DNA of 64,000 nucleotides from Falsihalocynthiibacter halioticoli (GTDB lineage: Bacteria > Pseudomonadota > Alphaproteobacteria > Rhodobacterales > Rhodobacteraceae), in NCBI RefSeq assembly GCF_025802015.1, contig NZ_JAOYFC010000002.1, positions 868,001-932,000 on the forward strand. The letters run 5' to 3'. Positions 23,795-30,975 of the stretch are shown in pieces. Below the pieces are notes generated by a model. That model saw only the letters and a list, made by a program, of their open reading frames with translations. It was not told the origin of the DNA and did no database searches. The translations under genes and the position numbers were made by a program. Each line of letters begins with the position of its first letter. Position 1 is the first letter of the stretch.

Positions 23795-25233
23795 CCCGCC
23801 CAGATCTGGAACCAGCGTTGCCAAAGCCCTGCCGCATAGAACATCAGCGACAGCGTGAAAAACAGGATGCCCAACCCGATTTTATCGGTGAGAGCAAAGA
23901 CGATTGGATCGTGATCCTGTTTGCCTTGATACCCGAGAACAAGCATTCGGATCAGCCAAATCGCAATTGGCACAAGCGCAAGCCACAGCAACCACTGGAT
24001 CGGATAAAGGCTTAGGGCGTGGTCTGACATGCTATAAAAGAAGAAAAGCAAAAGCGCTCCAACAATGCCAAGACTACCGACATTGACCAGATCGCTGCGA
24101 TCATTGCGGCCATAGCCGCGGCCGGGCAGGCGCTCTTCATTTGTTGCAAGAGTAAGTTCGGTGAGACGCTTCACGCAACCGAGCGTGAGGAAGATCGGCA
24201 ATATGAATAGTAGCATATAGCCGGAGGTCTCGACCCCCACCGCCGCCGCACCAGCAACAACGCGTAAGGTATATAGAGCCGCCAAAACGGCGATATCAAT
24301 CCACCGCATACGCTTCAGCCGCATGGAATAAGCCAGCGACAGAGCAACATAAAGCAGGATGACACCCAAGAACGCCGGTCCAAGCGCCGCTCCAACGCCC
24401 AGCGCAATTCCCGCAAGAACTACAAAGCCTAGCATTCCATATTTTATCGGCACCAAACCTGCGGCGAACGGGCGTTTGCATTTCTTGACGTGAAGCCTGT
24501 CAGCTTCAAGATCGAGCAAATCATTCACCAGATAGATCGAAGATGCGGCGGCGCTGAATGCGATCATACCGAGCAGTACTAGCAACCAAGATTGCAAATC
24601 GAACTGATGTGCTGCGATTAGAGGAAGCACCATAAGAATGTTTTTGACCCATTGGTGCGGTCGCATAGAGCGGTAGATATCTTTGAGACTAACGCTGTTC
24701 TTAACTTCAGCGACGCTGTGCCCCGCTTGCTGAAGCTTCTCCGCGATTTTGGGCTGCCCAACAACGATTGCGCCATCTGCCTTCTCCCAAATCGGGATAT
24801 CCACAGCTTCATTCCCAGCGTAGTGGAACCCTTTTTCACCATAACGCGCGACCAAAGCATCGGCCTTCACCGCGCCTTTCATGTTTGTTACGCCATCAGA
24901 AGCGATTACTTCGGCGCTAAACTCATGTTCCTTGGCCAGCTTTCTAACAAGTTGTTCATCAGAAGCTGACGCCAGAATAATATCGCATCCGTGTGATGCC
25001 GCAACTTTGGCCAGTTCGTTGACCTCTGCGTTCACTGGAAGCAGTTCCGTACGCAGGTTGGCAATCTGTGCAAGCTTCTGTTTCAAACGCGCGCGGTCGC
25101 CAAAATCTTGTAGGCATGTCTGAAGTGTCTGGAGAGGCGCTTTGCCTAGGCCCGCCCAGAAACACTCGTACAGCATATCTGTATTTAGAAACGTTCCGTC
25201 GACATCGAGAACGAGCGGTTTTTCATTAGCCAT
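23791..25233 (-). CDS. HAD phosphatase-UbiA fusion; probable polyprenyl-phosphate phosphoribosyltransferase
   Basis: This 480-residue protein has an N-terminal HAD domain (residues 1-180) and a C-terminal UbiA membrane domain (about 190-480). The HAD motifs are complete: DVDGT (Asp10, Asp12), ILASASDEQ, KGAVKADAL and AGNEAVDIPIWE. The UbiA part has NDLLDLEADRLHVKK followed by RPFAAG, and SMRLKRMRWIDIAV, the pattern of mycobacterial DPPR synthase Rv3806c, which transfers ribose-5-phosphate from PRPP to decaprenyl phosphate. The HAD domain could then remove the 5-phosphate. UbiA proteins of quinone or heme synthesis lack this fusion. Its start overlaps the lytic transglycosylase stop by 8 nt. 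Confidence 0.85.
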   Translation of the reverse strand: MANEKPLVLDVDGTFLNTDMLYECFWAGLGKAPLQTLQTCLQDFGDRARLKQKLAQIANLRTELLPVNAEVNELAKVAASHGCDIILASASDEQLVRKLAKEHEFSAEVIASDGVTNMKGAVKADALVARYGEKGFHYAGNEAVDIPIWEKADGAIVVGQPKIAEKLQQAGHSVAEVKNSVSLKDIYRSMRPHQWVKNILMVLPLIAAHQFDLQSWLLVLLGMIAFSAAASSIYLVNDLLDLEADRLHVKKCKRPFAAGLVPIKYGMLGFVVLAGIALGVGAALGPAFLGVILLYVALSLAYSMRLKRMRWIDIAVLAALYTLRVVAGAAAVGVETSGYMLLFILPIFLTLGCVKRLTELTLATNEERLPGRGYGRNDRSDLVNVGSLGIVGALLLFFFYSMSDHALSLYPIQWLLWLALVPIAIWLIRMLVLGYQGKQDHDPIVFALTDKIGLGILFFTLSLMFYAAGLWQRWFQIWAG

Positions 25234-26137
25234 CGACCTTGTCCTCGGTCTTCTTCGCGCTCTTTACCGCAAACACGCATCCATCAGATACGAGCTGAGG
25301 TGGCGTTAAGCATAGTCCCCGTGCCACTGTCCACGCGCTAAGAACCTTTGGAACATACGCACGTGTTTCTGCATATGGTGGGACGCCGCTATTGTCTAAC
25401 ACTGCATTCTCACCCGCATTATAACCCGCCAACACCAGAATCGGATCGTTATCGAACTTTTCCATCAACCAATTAAGATAGGCCACACCACCTTTAATGT
25501 TCTGCACTGCATCAGAAGTGTCTGTAACGCCAAATCGCTCTGCTGTAGCGGGCATGAGCTGCATGAGGCCATTCGCACCAGCATGCGACGTCGCGTCTGT
25601 TCTGCCTCCCGACTCAACCGAAATTAGCGCAAGTACGAAAGCAGGCGAAACACGGGTACCAACTGTGGCCAGCAAAATATCAGTGCCGTGTTTAGCCGCG
25701 ATATCCTGAAGCGACTGTAGACGTGGTGGAACAACTTCCTTGCCAATAGGAGCTTTGGCCAGATGATTTACCGCTGAGGGCAACCGCCCTGGGCCGGATG
25801 CCGAAATGCTCGGCGAAACCTCCGCCCAGAACCAAGCCATCGTATCGGCGCCGCTTGGTTTCTTTGTTAGGGCTGGCTTTTCGGGATCTGCAGGAATGAC
25901 CTCTTCGCCTTCAATATACTTTTCCGGCTTTAACTCTTCGCGCGCGCGAGGCGGCGTTAAACGGATCGGAACTTCGTCCGGATCAATTTGTACAGTAATC
26001 TTCGGCGGAGCACCCTTTTTGGGAACTGTAATCCGCTTAAAGGTAAAATCTTTCCCAATCGCGACATTCTCTGCCGACGACAGCGAGGCAAAAAACACCC
26101 CACAAACGAGAAATATGAAACCGAAGCTCCGCTTCAT
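25226..26137 (-). CDS. lytic murein transglycosylase (SLT domain)
   Basis: The 303-residue exported protein has a signal peptide (FIFLVCGVFFASLSSA), a Pro- and Lys-rich linker and a C-terminal Slt70-type domain from about residue 145. The catalytic Glu lies in ALISVESGGRT, followed by GANGLMQLMPATAERFGV and LAGYNAGENAV, the expected order. It cleaves peptidoglycan glycan strands in the periplasm. It is the first gene of a two-gene unit with the HAD-UbiA gene (8 nt overlap) and is divergent from the Flp pilins, so a role in opening the wall for the pilus machine is plausible but unproven. Confidence 0.92.
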   Translation of the reverse strand: MKRSFGFIFLVCGVFFASLSSAENVAIGKDFTFKRITVPKKGAPPKITVQIDPDEVPIRLTPPRAREELKPEKYIEGEEVIPADPEKPALTKKPSGADTMAWFWAEVSPSISASGPGRLPSAVNHLAKAPIGKEVVPPRLQSLQDIAAKHGTDILLATVGTRVSPAFVLALISVESGGRTDATSHAGANGLMQLMPATAERFGVTDTSDAVQNIKGGVAYLNWLMEKFDNDPILVLAGYNAGENAVLDNSGVPPYAETRAYVPKVLSAWTVARGLCLTPPQLVSDGCVFAVKSAKKTEDKVDG

Positions 26138-26492
26138 GCGGTTACTGCCCTGCCCGGATATGAATTTATTGTTTCCTTTGTCGCAAAAAAACGCCCTTCA
26201 CACTAGTAAAAGGCGCAAAAAACTTGGGCAATGCGGCCACATTTATTAACAGGCTTCAGCAGTCGTCCAGTTGAATAGATTTTTTCTCATTTTTATTTTG
26301 TTTAGAATCAACTGATTAGATGAAATCCCTGAGAATTTAACACTTTACCAACTTTTGTACGGTTAGCGCCAAATTACCGCCCCATTCCCCCACCTATATG
26401 TACTCATCCAAGGCGAACACGGGATCAAATCAGGCCGATCCACTCAACGTCGAGCCAGGGAAAACGAGCTAAACACATCTTGGAGAGACACA
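26138..26492. other. 355 bp AT-rich intergenic region between slt and flp1
   Basis: This gene-free stretch separates the divergent lytic transglycosylase and pilin genes and is the longest gap in the window. It includes a hairpin with a T run on the minus strand near 26185-26215, an AT-rich block at about 26275-26340, and at its right end the GGAGA ribosome site of the first pilin. It should hold both promoters, but no clear -35/-10 pair could be named. Confidence 0.6.
26185..26215 (-). terminator. possible leader terminator/attenuator upstream of slt
   Basis: On the minus strand CGCCTTTT and AAGGGCG can pair (six base pairs with a bulge), followed by seven T residues, about 48 nt before the slt start codon. 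The position suggests attenuation in the slt leader. The stem is short, so this is tentative. Confidence 0.35.
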
Positions 26493-26678
26493 ATGACTAA
26501 ACTTTTTAATAACTTCGTAAAAGACGAATCCGGCGCTGTAACTGTTGACTGGGTTGTTCTGACTGCCGCCATCGTTGGCCTCGGCATCGCTGTTCTTGCT
26601 TCCGTTCGCGGCGGTGTAACAACACTGTCCGGCAACATCTCGACTGCTGTTGCGGGTGTAGCTGTAGACGGTTCCTAA
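26493..26678 (+). CDS. flp: Flp family type IVb pilin, copy 1
   Basis: A 61-residue prepilin: basic leader MTKLFNNFVKDESG, processing expected after Gly14 by the CpaA peptidase, then a hydrophobic helix (VVLTAAIVGLGIAVL) and a Ser/Thr/Gly-rich tail (GGVTTLSGNISTAVAGVAV). After cleavage the mature protein begins AVTVDW, with Asp-Trp where classical Flp pilins have Glu-Tyr. GGAGA lies 8 nt before the ATG. It is nearly identical to the next pilin. It should be the main subunit of the pilus made by the downstream machinery. Confidence 0.93.
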   Translation: MTKLFNNFVKDESGAVTVDWVVLTAAIVGLGIAVLASVRGGVTTLSGNISTAVAGVAVDGS

Positions 26679-26681
26679 GTT

Positions 26682-26736
26682 CGAGCGGGCCTGCGCTCGC
26701 TTTCCCTGCGCCTCCATCTTTCAAGAGGAGGAGGCG
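26682..26736 (+). promoter_or_regulatory. two stem-loops after flp1
   Basis: Two consecutive hairpins follow the first pilin gene: CGAGCG/CGCTCG at 26682-26699 and CGCCTCC/GGAGGCG at 26709-26736. Neither has a good T run, so they could be RNA-stability elements or weak terminators that set the level of downstream genes. Confidence 0.35.
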
Positions 26737-26877
26737 TATCAAGGCATCGCCCAGAAGTTCACAACTTCTTAAGATTGCCCAGCAACGTCCACTATGTTGC
26801 CACAATCAATGGGCAATTTATTCACAAGCACTGATTTTTCGGTGCATCATAACGACAAGATCACTAGGAGAGACACA

Positions 26878-27063
26878 ATGACTAAACTTTTCAACAACTT
26901 CGTAAAAGACGAATCTGGCGCCGTAACAGTTGACTGGGTTGTTCTCACAGCTGCAATCGTTGGCCTCGGCATCGCCGTTCTCGCAACAGTTCGCGGTGGT
27001 GTTACAACACTGTCCGGCAACATCTCTACAGCAGTTGCAGGCGTAGCCGTAGACGGTTCCTAA
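26878..27063 (+). CDS. flp: Flp family type IVb pilin, copy 2
   Basis: A second 61-residue prepilin, identical to copy 1 except Thr for Ser at residue 37. The two genes differ at a number of synonymous positions, so the duplication is not very recent and the protein has been held constant. The ribosome-site region (GGAGAGACACA before ATG) is also conserved between copies. ATG 26878 was chosen over an upstream in-frame ATG at 26794 because of this match. An intrinsic terminator follows at 27096. Confidence 0.93.
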   Translation: MTKLFNNFVKDESGAVTVDWVVLTAAIVGLGIAVLATVRGGVTTLSGNISTAVAGVAVDGS

Positions 27064-27095
27064 TACCGAACCAAACAAAGCGGATTTTTTCGCAG

Positions 27096-27129
27096 TGGCC
27101 GCGCTCCTTCCTGGGTCGCGGCCATTTTT
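27096..27129 (+). terminator. intrinsic terminator after flp2
   Basis: A perfect 8 bp stem TGGCCGCG / CGCGGCCA with a 13 nt loop is followed by TTTTTG. It would end pilin messages before the third pilin and the assembly genes, giving pilin in excess. Confidence 0.88.
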
Positions 27130-27260
27130 GTAACTAGCCTAGCGGGTATTCAAACTAAAACCCCTTCACATCCAATTTGTCGCCACATTCGGAAGACAAT
27201 GTTTGGATGAACACAAAAACACTGCGAACAAAATCACCTTCAAACAAAAGGGAAACAGCA

Positions 27261-27443
27261 ATGAAACGCCTTCTCAAGAATTTCTACGCAGATGAAACCG
27301 GCGCAATTACAGTTGATTGGGTTGTTTTGACTGCAGCGATCATCGGCATGGTCATCGCAATCTTTGCATTTTTTAATGGCCCTACTTCGAACATCGCAAC
27401 AGCAATCGGTAATGCAATTGGCGCAATGACGGTTGGCGGCTAA
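27261..27443 (+). CDS. flp: Flp family type IVb pilin, divergent copy 3
   Basis: A 60-residue prepilin with the same plan: leader MKRLLKNFYADETG, cleavage after Gly14, mature start AITVDWVVLTAAIIG. The tail differs (FAFFNGPTSNIATAIGNAIGAM), without the GGVTTLSG segment. It may be a minor or tip pilin, or the subunit of a distinct pilus. ATG 27261 was chosen by alignment to copies 1 and 2; AAGGGAA lies before it. It is separated from copy 2 by a terminator and about 130 bp that should hold a promoter. Confidence 0.9.
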   Translation: MKRLLKNFYADETGAITVDWVVLTAAIIGMVIAIFAFFNGPTSNIATAIGNAIGAMTVGG

Positions 27444-27623
27444 TACCACCAGTGGTCAAATAAGCACTGCGTCAAATTGATTGTTTACCAATGTCGAAAA
27501 ATTCCTGTAATTGACCCTTACTTTTCACAGTATCGCCGCAATTCGTTGCGATGAACGTCTATCGAGTAATGCGTTCGACCGGCCCGAACTCACCGGACAA
27601 CGCCCAAATAGAAAGGGCATATC

Positions 27624-28466
27624 ATGAGATTAGTTTTTGGATTGGTCCTTATCCTGGGTTTGGGGCTTGCTGGCTTTGCTGTTTATACAGCCAAGGGATA
27701 TATCGGAAACTATCAGGCAGAATTGCAGCGCGAACGGGCAGCAGCCAAAAAGATCGTCCCCACCAAAGATGTCTATGTTGTTACGCGCGTCGTTGAATAC
27801 GGTGAGCGGCTCGCCCAAGAAGACATGAAAACAATCGCCTGGCCGGAGAATTCGATTCCCGAGGGCGCCTTCACATCCGAAGAAGACATGTTCCCCGAAG
27901 GCCCAGAAACACTTCGCACTGTTTTGCGGACGATGGAAATCGGCGAGCCGGTTATGCAGGTCAAAGTGACTGAGCCCGGAGAGGATGCTGGTCTTACATC
28001 GCGTCTCAAAAAGGGGATGCGCGCGTTTGCCATTAAAGTTGACGTGACTTCCGGTGTTTCCGGCTTCCTGCGTCCAGGGGATCGCGTCGATGTGTATTGG
28101 TCCGGTTCTCTTGGTGGCGGCAACAATGTCACCAAGATCATTGAGGCTGGTATTCGTATTATTGCCGTTGACCAAACGGCAAACAAAGATCGGAACGGCG
28201 CAATCATCGCTCGGAACGTAACTGTTGAGGCAACACCGAAACAGGTTGCTGGACTTGCTCAGGCGCAAGCAACAGGTCGCCTTTCTCTCTCGCTTGTTGG
28301 CGCACAGGATGACACGATCGCCGATCTCGCGATCGAAGTTGACCAGAAGCAACTCCTTGGCATCGAAGAGGCACAACGCGTGATCGAAGAGGTAGAAGAA
28401 GTCTGTACCGTTCGCACACGGAAAGGCGCAGAAGTGATTGAAATGCCAATCCCCTGCACCAACTAG
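27624..28466 (+). CDS. cpaB: Flp pilus assembly protein CpaB/RcpC
   Basis: CpaB is a periplasmic, inner-membrane-anchored protein that works with the secretin in Flp pilus export. The 280 residues begin with a hydrophobic anchor (LVFGLVLILGLGLAGFAVY), then a SAF domain from KDVYVVTRVVEYGERLAQED and a conserved core with GMRAFAIKVDVTSGVSGFL and GDRVDVYWSG. Two Cys residues (EEVCTVRTRKGAEVIEMPIPC) are near the C-terminus. AAAGGG precedes the ATG. A terminator follows, separating it from cpaC. Confidence 0.95.
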   Translation: MRLVFGLVLILGLGLAGFAVYTAKGYIGNYQAELQRERAAAKKIVPTKDVYVVTRVVEYGERLAQEDMKTIAWPENSIPEGAFTSEEDMFPEGPETLRTVLRTMEIGEPVMQVKVTEPGEDAGLTSRLKKGMRAFAIKVDVTSGVSGFLRPGDRVDVYWSGSLGGGNNVTKIIEAGIRIIAVDQTANKDRNGAIIARNVTVEATPKQVAGLAQAQATGRLSLSLVGAQDDTIADLAIEVDQKQLLGIEEAQRVIEEVEEVCTVRTRKGAEVIEMPIPCTN

Positions 28467-28495
28467 AATTCTCTCAGCCTGAAAATTTCCAGAAG

Positions 28496-28523
28496 AGCGC
28501 ACTCTATTTCGGAGTGCGCTTTT
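28496..28523 (+). terminator. intrinsic terminator after cpaB
   Basis: A perfect 9 bp stem AGCGCACTC / GAGTGCGCT with a TATTTCG loop is followed by TTT and GTGTTT. It lies 30 nt after cpaB and before the cpaC leader. Confidence 0.85.
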
Positions 28524-28575
28524 GTGTTTCCACTATATATGCCCCTCAAATGTGTATGTGTTGCGACATATCCAC

Positions 28576-28602
28576 ATCAATGCTTCCGTGGAAGGCATTG
28601 AT
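28576..28602 (+). promoter_or_regulatory. 27 bp imperfect palindrome in the cpaC leader
   Basis: Arms ATCAATGCTTCC and GGAAGGCATTGAT are inverted copies apart from one extra base, around a 2 bp centre. It lies between the cpaB terminator and the cpaC start and is followed by a run of A. It could be an operator for a dimeric regulator or an RNA hairpin in the cpaC leader. Confidence 0.4.
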
Positions 28603-28694
28603 TCTTGCAAAAAAATGACACCTGAGCCATGGTGATGGGCAAATGGGCAAAAAAGACCCAATTCCAGAGGCGTGGTCGGAGAGGCAGGATCACA

Positions 28695-30125
28695 ATGATC
28701 ATTAGAAATATCCTAAGTGCGGCTGCGTTAGGAGCAGCGTTAACCTTTGCGGTTGCCCCATCGGCGACGCACGCAGAGACTCTTAAAGTATTGAGAGGCG
28801 CAACATCGACTGCGCTGAGTGTTCCGATGAATCGGGCTGTTGTGGTCGAAAGTGAAACACCGTTTGCCGAACTTTCAATTGCGAACCCCGGCATCGCGGA
28901 TATCTCCACCCTATCGGACAGAACAATCTATGTTCTTGGTAAGGCTCCGGGTCGTACGACGTTAACCTTGCTTGGCGCTGATGGCGGCTTGCTCACCAAC
29001 GTTGAAGTCCACGTCACGCCAGACATCGCCGAATTCAAAGAGCGGCTGCGTCAGATTCTCCCGAATGAGAAAATCGAAGTTCGCACCGCAAATGATGGGA
29101 TCGTCCTTTCCGGCACAATCTCCAGCATCGCACGCATGGATCGTGCGCTTGACCTGGCACAGCGATATGCACCGGACCGTGTTTCAAACCTCATGGTCGT
29201 AGGCGGCAATCATCAAGTTCTTCTGAAAGTTAAGTTCGCAGAGATGCAGCGCTCCGTTCGCAAGAGCCTAAGCTCAAGCATCGGTGTTTCGAGCTTGCTA
29301 GGCGATCCGACAGTGGTTGGGGGCGCAGGAAACTATGCTGAGAGCGCGCTCCTGAACAACGCGCTAAACAACAACAGCACATTGTCCGCAAACGATCGAA
29401 ATGGCGCCGTGCTATTTGGTTTCAATGCAGGCGGTACGCAAGTTGCTATTATGCTTGAAGCCCTTGAATCTAAAGGCGCTGTCCGCACACTGGCAGAACC
29501 AAATCTTACCGCTCTTTCAGGCCAAGAAGCAAAATTCCTTGCCGGTGGCGAGTATCCCGTACCTGTGGCACAGAACAATAGCGGTGGCGGCACGACAACC
29601 ACCGTTGAGTTTAAACCATTCGGTATCGAGCTGAACTTTATCCCTCGCGTTGTGGATGGCGATGTTATCAACCTCACACTTGATGCAGCTGTAAGTAGCC
29701 TTGATCCAACAAACGGTATTACCGCGAGCGGTTTCCAGATCGACGCCTTCCGTCGCCGCGAAACATCGACAACAGTTGAAATGCGAGACGGTGAAAGCTT
29801 TGCAATTGCCGGCCTGCTTCAAGATGACTTCCGTGATCTTAACAGTCAGGTTCCTTGGCTCGGCGATATCCCTGTTCTGGGCGCCCTATTCCGCAGCGCA
29901 GAGTACGAGCGTGAGCAAAGTGAGCTTGTGATCATTATCACACCGCATCTTGTAACACCTACTCGTGGCGAAGCGCTCGCTCTACCAACAGATCGCATTC
30001 GCCCACCGTCAGAAACCGAACTTTTCCTCTTTGGGAATGTGCTTGAAGACAAGAAGCCACAAGGCGTTGCTGGCGAAGTTGCCAAGCAAGACTTTGGCGG
30101 ATCCTTCGGCTACGTGATGGAGTAA
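28695..30125 (+). CDS. cpaC: Flp pilus outer-membrane secretin CpaC/RcpA
   Basis: CpaC forms the outer-membrane channel for the pilus. The 476 residues start with a signal peptide ending ATHA, then a pilus-assembly N-terminal domain (LSVPMNRAVVVESETPFAEL), a BON-like segment with VSNLMVVGGNHQVLLKVKFAEM and the secretin domain from about residue 230 with EPNLTALSGQEAKFLAGGEY, FIPRVVDGDVINL and SELVIIITPHLVTP. ATG 28695 has AGGAT upstream; the earlier in-frame start would add 22 mostly basic residues. It opens a tight run of genes to cpaA. Confidence 0.96.
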   Translation: MIIRNILSAAALGAALTFAVAPSATHAETLKVLRGATSTALSVPMNRAVVVESETPFAELSIANPGIADISTLSDRTIYVLGKAPGRTTLTLLGADGGLLTNVEVHVTPDIAEFKERLRQILPNEKIEVRTANDGIVLSGTISSIARMDRALDLAQRYAPDRVSNLMVVGGNHQVLLKVKFAEMQRSVRKSLSSSIGVSSLLGDPTVVGGAGNYAESALLNNALNNNSTLSANDRNGAVLFGFNAGGTQVAIMLEALESKGAVRTLAEPNLTALSGQEAKFLAGGEYPVPVAQNNSGGGTTTTVEFKPFGIELNFIPRVVDGDVINLTLDAAVSSLDPTNGITASGFQIDAFRRRETSTTVEMRDGESFAIAGLLQDDFRDLNSQVPWLGDIPVLGALFRSAEYEREQSELVIIITPHLVTPTRGEALALPTDRIRPPSETELFLFGNVLEDKKPQGVAGEVAKQDFGGSFGYVME

Positions 30126-30129
30126 GACA

Positions 30130-30783
30130 ATGCAAAGATCTAAAAAACAGACCTTGGCTATCAAATCGATTGCAGTAGCAAGTGTCCTCGCCATCGCGGG
30201 TTGTGACAGAGAAGCCGGCCGCGCAGTAGACGCATCCGCCTTCGGCACGTCGACCGAGAACAACTATCTGGTCCAAACCGGACAGCGAAGCTACGCGATC
30301 AGCTTGGCAAAACGCTTTGCCGAAGAGGTCCCGTCAACAATCAACTTCGCTTTTGATTCTTATCAACTTGATCAAAACGCACGTGCGGCCCTCCGTGTTC
30401 AGGCAGACTGGATCAAGCAGTTCCCTGAGGTCACATTCAAGGTCTACGGTCACACAGATCTCGTTGGTTCGGCGGCTTATAACAAGAAGCTTGGCCTTCG
30501 CCGCGCCCAGGCTGCTGTGAACTATCTGATCTCACAAGGCATCAGCCGAGATCGACTCGCAGCGGTTGTTTCATACGGCAAAACCCAGCCGCTCATCGTA
30601 ACTCAAGGTCGCGAACGGAAGAATCGCCGCACAGTTACAGAAGTGTCGGGTTTCCTGAAGCGTCATCCAACTGTGCTTAACGGCAAATATGCGGAGATCA
30701 TTTTCCGCGATTATGTTGCCTCTGCGGTTCCAGCAACCGAGCTCACAGGTATCACTGTAAGCGGCACCGGTTCGTCTGAATAA
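30130..30783 (+). CDS. OmpA-like lipoprotein in the CpaD position
   Basis: A 217-residue lipoprotein: lipobox LAIAGC with Cys25, then an OmpA/Pal-type peptidoglycan-binding domain (TINFAFDSYQLDQNARAAL, VYGHTDLVGSAAYNKKLG, GLRRAQAAVNYL, RNRRTV). The residue after the lipid Cys is Asp. It begins 4 nt after the secretin gene, where other clusters encode the CpaD lipoprotein. It probably anchors the secretin to the peptidoglycan. It differs from Pal of the Tol system, which is encoded separately at 51.6 kb. Confidence 0.9.
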   Translation: MQRSKKQTLAIKSIAVASVLAIAGCDREAGRAVDASAFGTSTENNYLVQTGQRSYAISLAKRFAEEVPSTINFAFDSYQLDQNARAALRVQADWIKQFPEVTFKVYGHTDLVGSAAYNKKLGLRRAQAAVNYLISQGISRDRLAAVVSYGKTQPLIVTQGRERKNRRTVTEVSGFLKRHPTVLNGKYAEIIFRDYVASAVPATELTGITVSGTGSSE

Positions 30784-30947
30784 TCGTCTTAAGAATTCGC
30801 ACAATTACGGTTTTTTAGCCCCAATGTTGCCCAAATTGGCTGTCATTTAAAAGAATGGGAGCAATACGTGCGGATGAGTCGCGCGTTGGGCGACAACGGG
30901 GCGAACCGAAACCCTCGAAATTTTCGGCTCGCTGACTAGACCGTTTT

Positions 30948-30967
30948 CGTCCTTTAGCAAAAGGACG
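30948..30967 (+). promoter_or_regulatory. hairpin covering the cpaE ribosome-binding site
   Basis: A perfect 8 bp stem CGTCCTTT / AAAGGACG with an AGCA loop lies just before cpaE. The AAGGA ribosome site, 10 nt before ATG 30976, is inside the right arm. Folding would hide it and lower translation of cpaE. Confidence 0.5.
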
Positions 30968-30975
30968 TAAGTCAG

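Noticed and set aside
27630..28502. Long minus-strand open frame opposite cpaB
   Set aside because: Antisense to a well-supported cpaB within a plus-strand operon; Cys-rich and without a domain.
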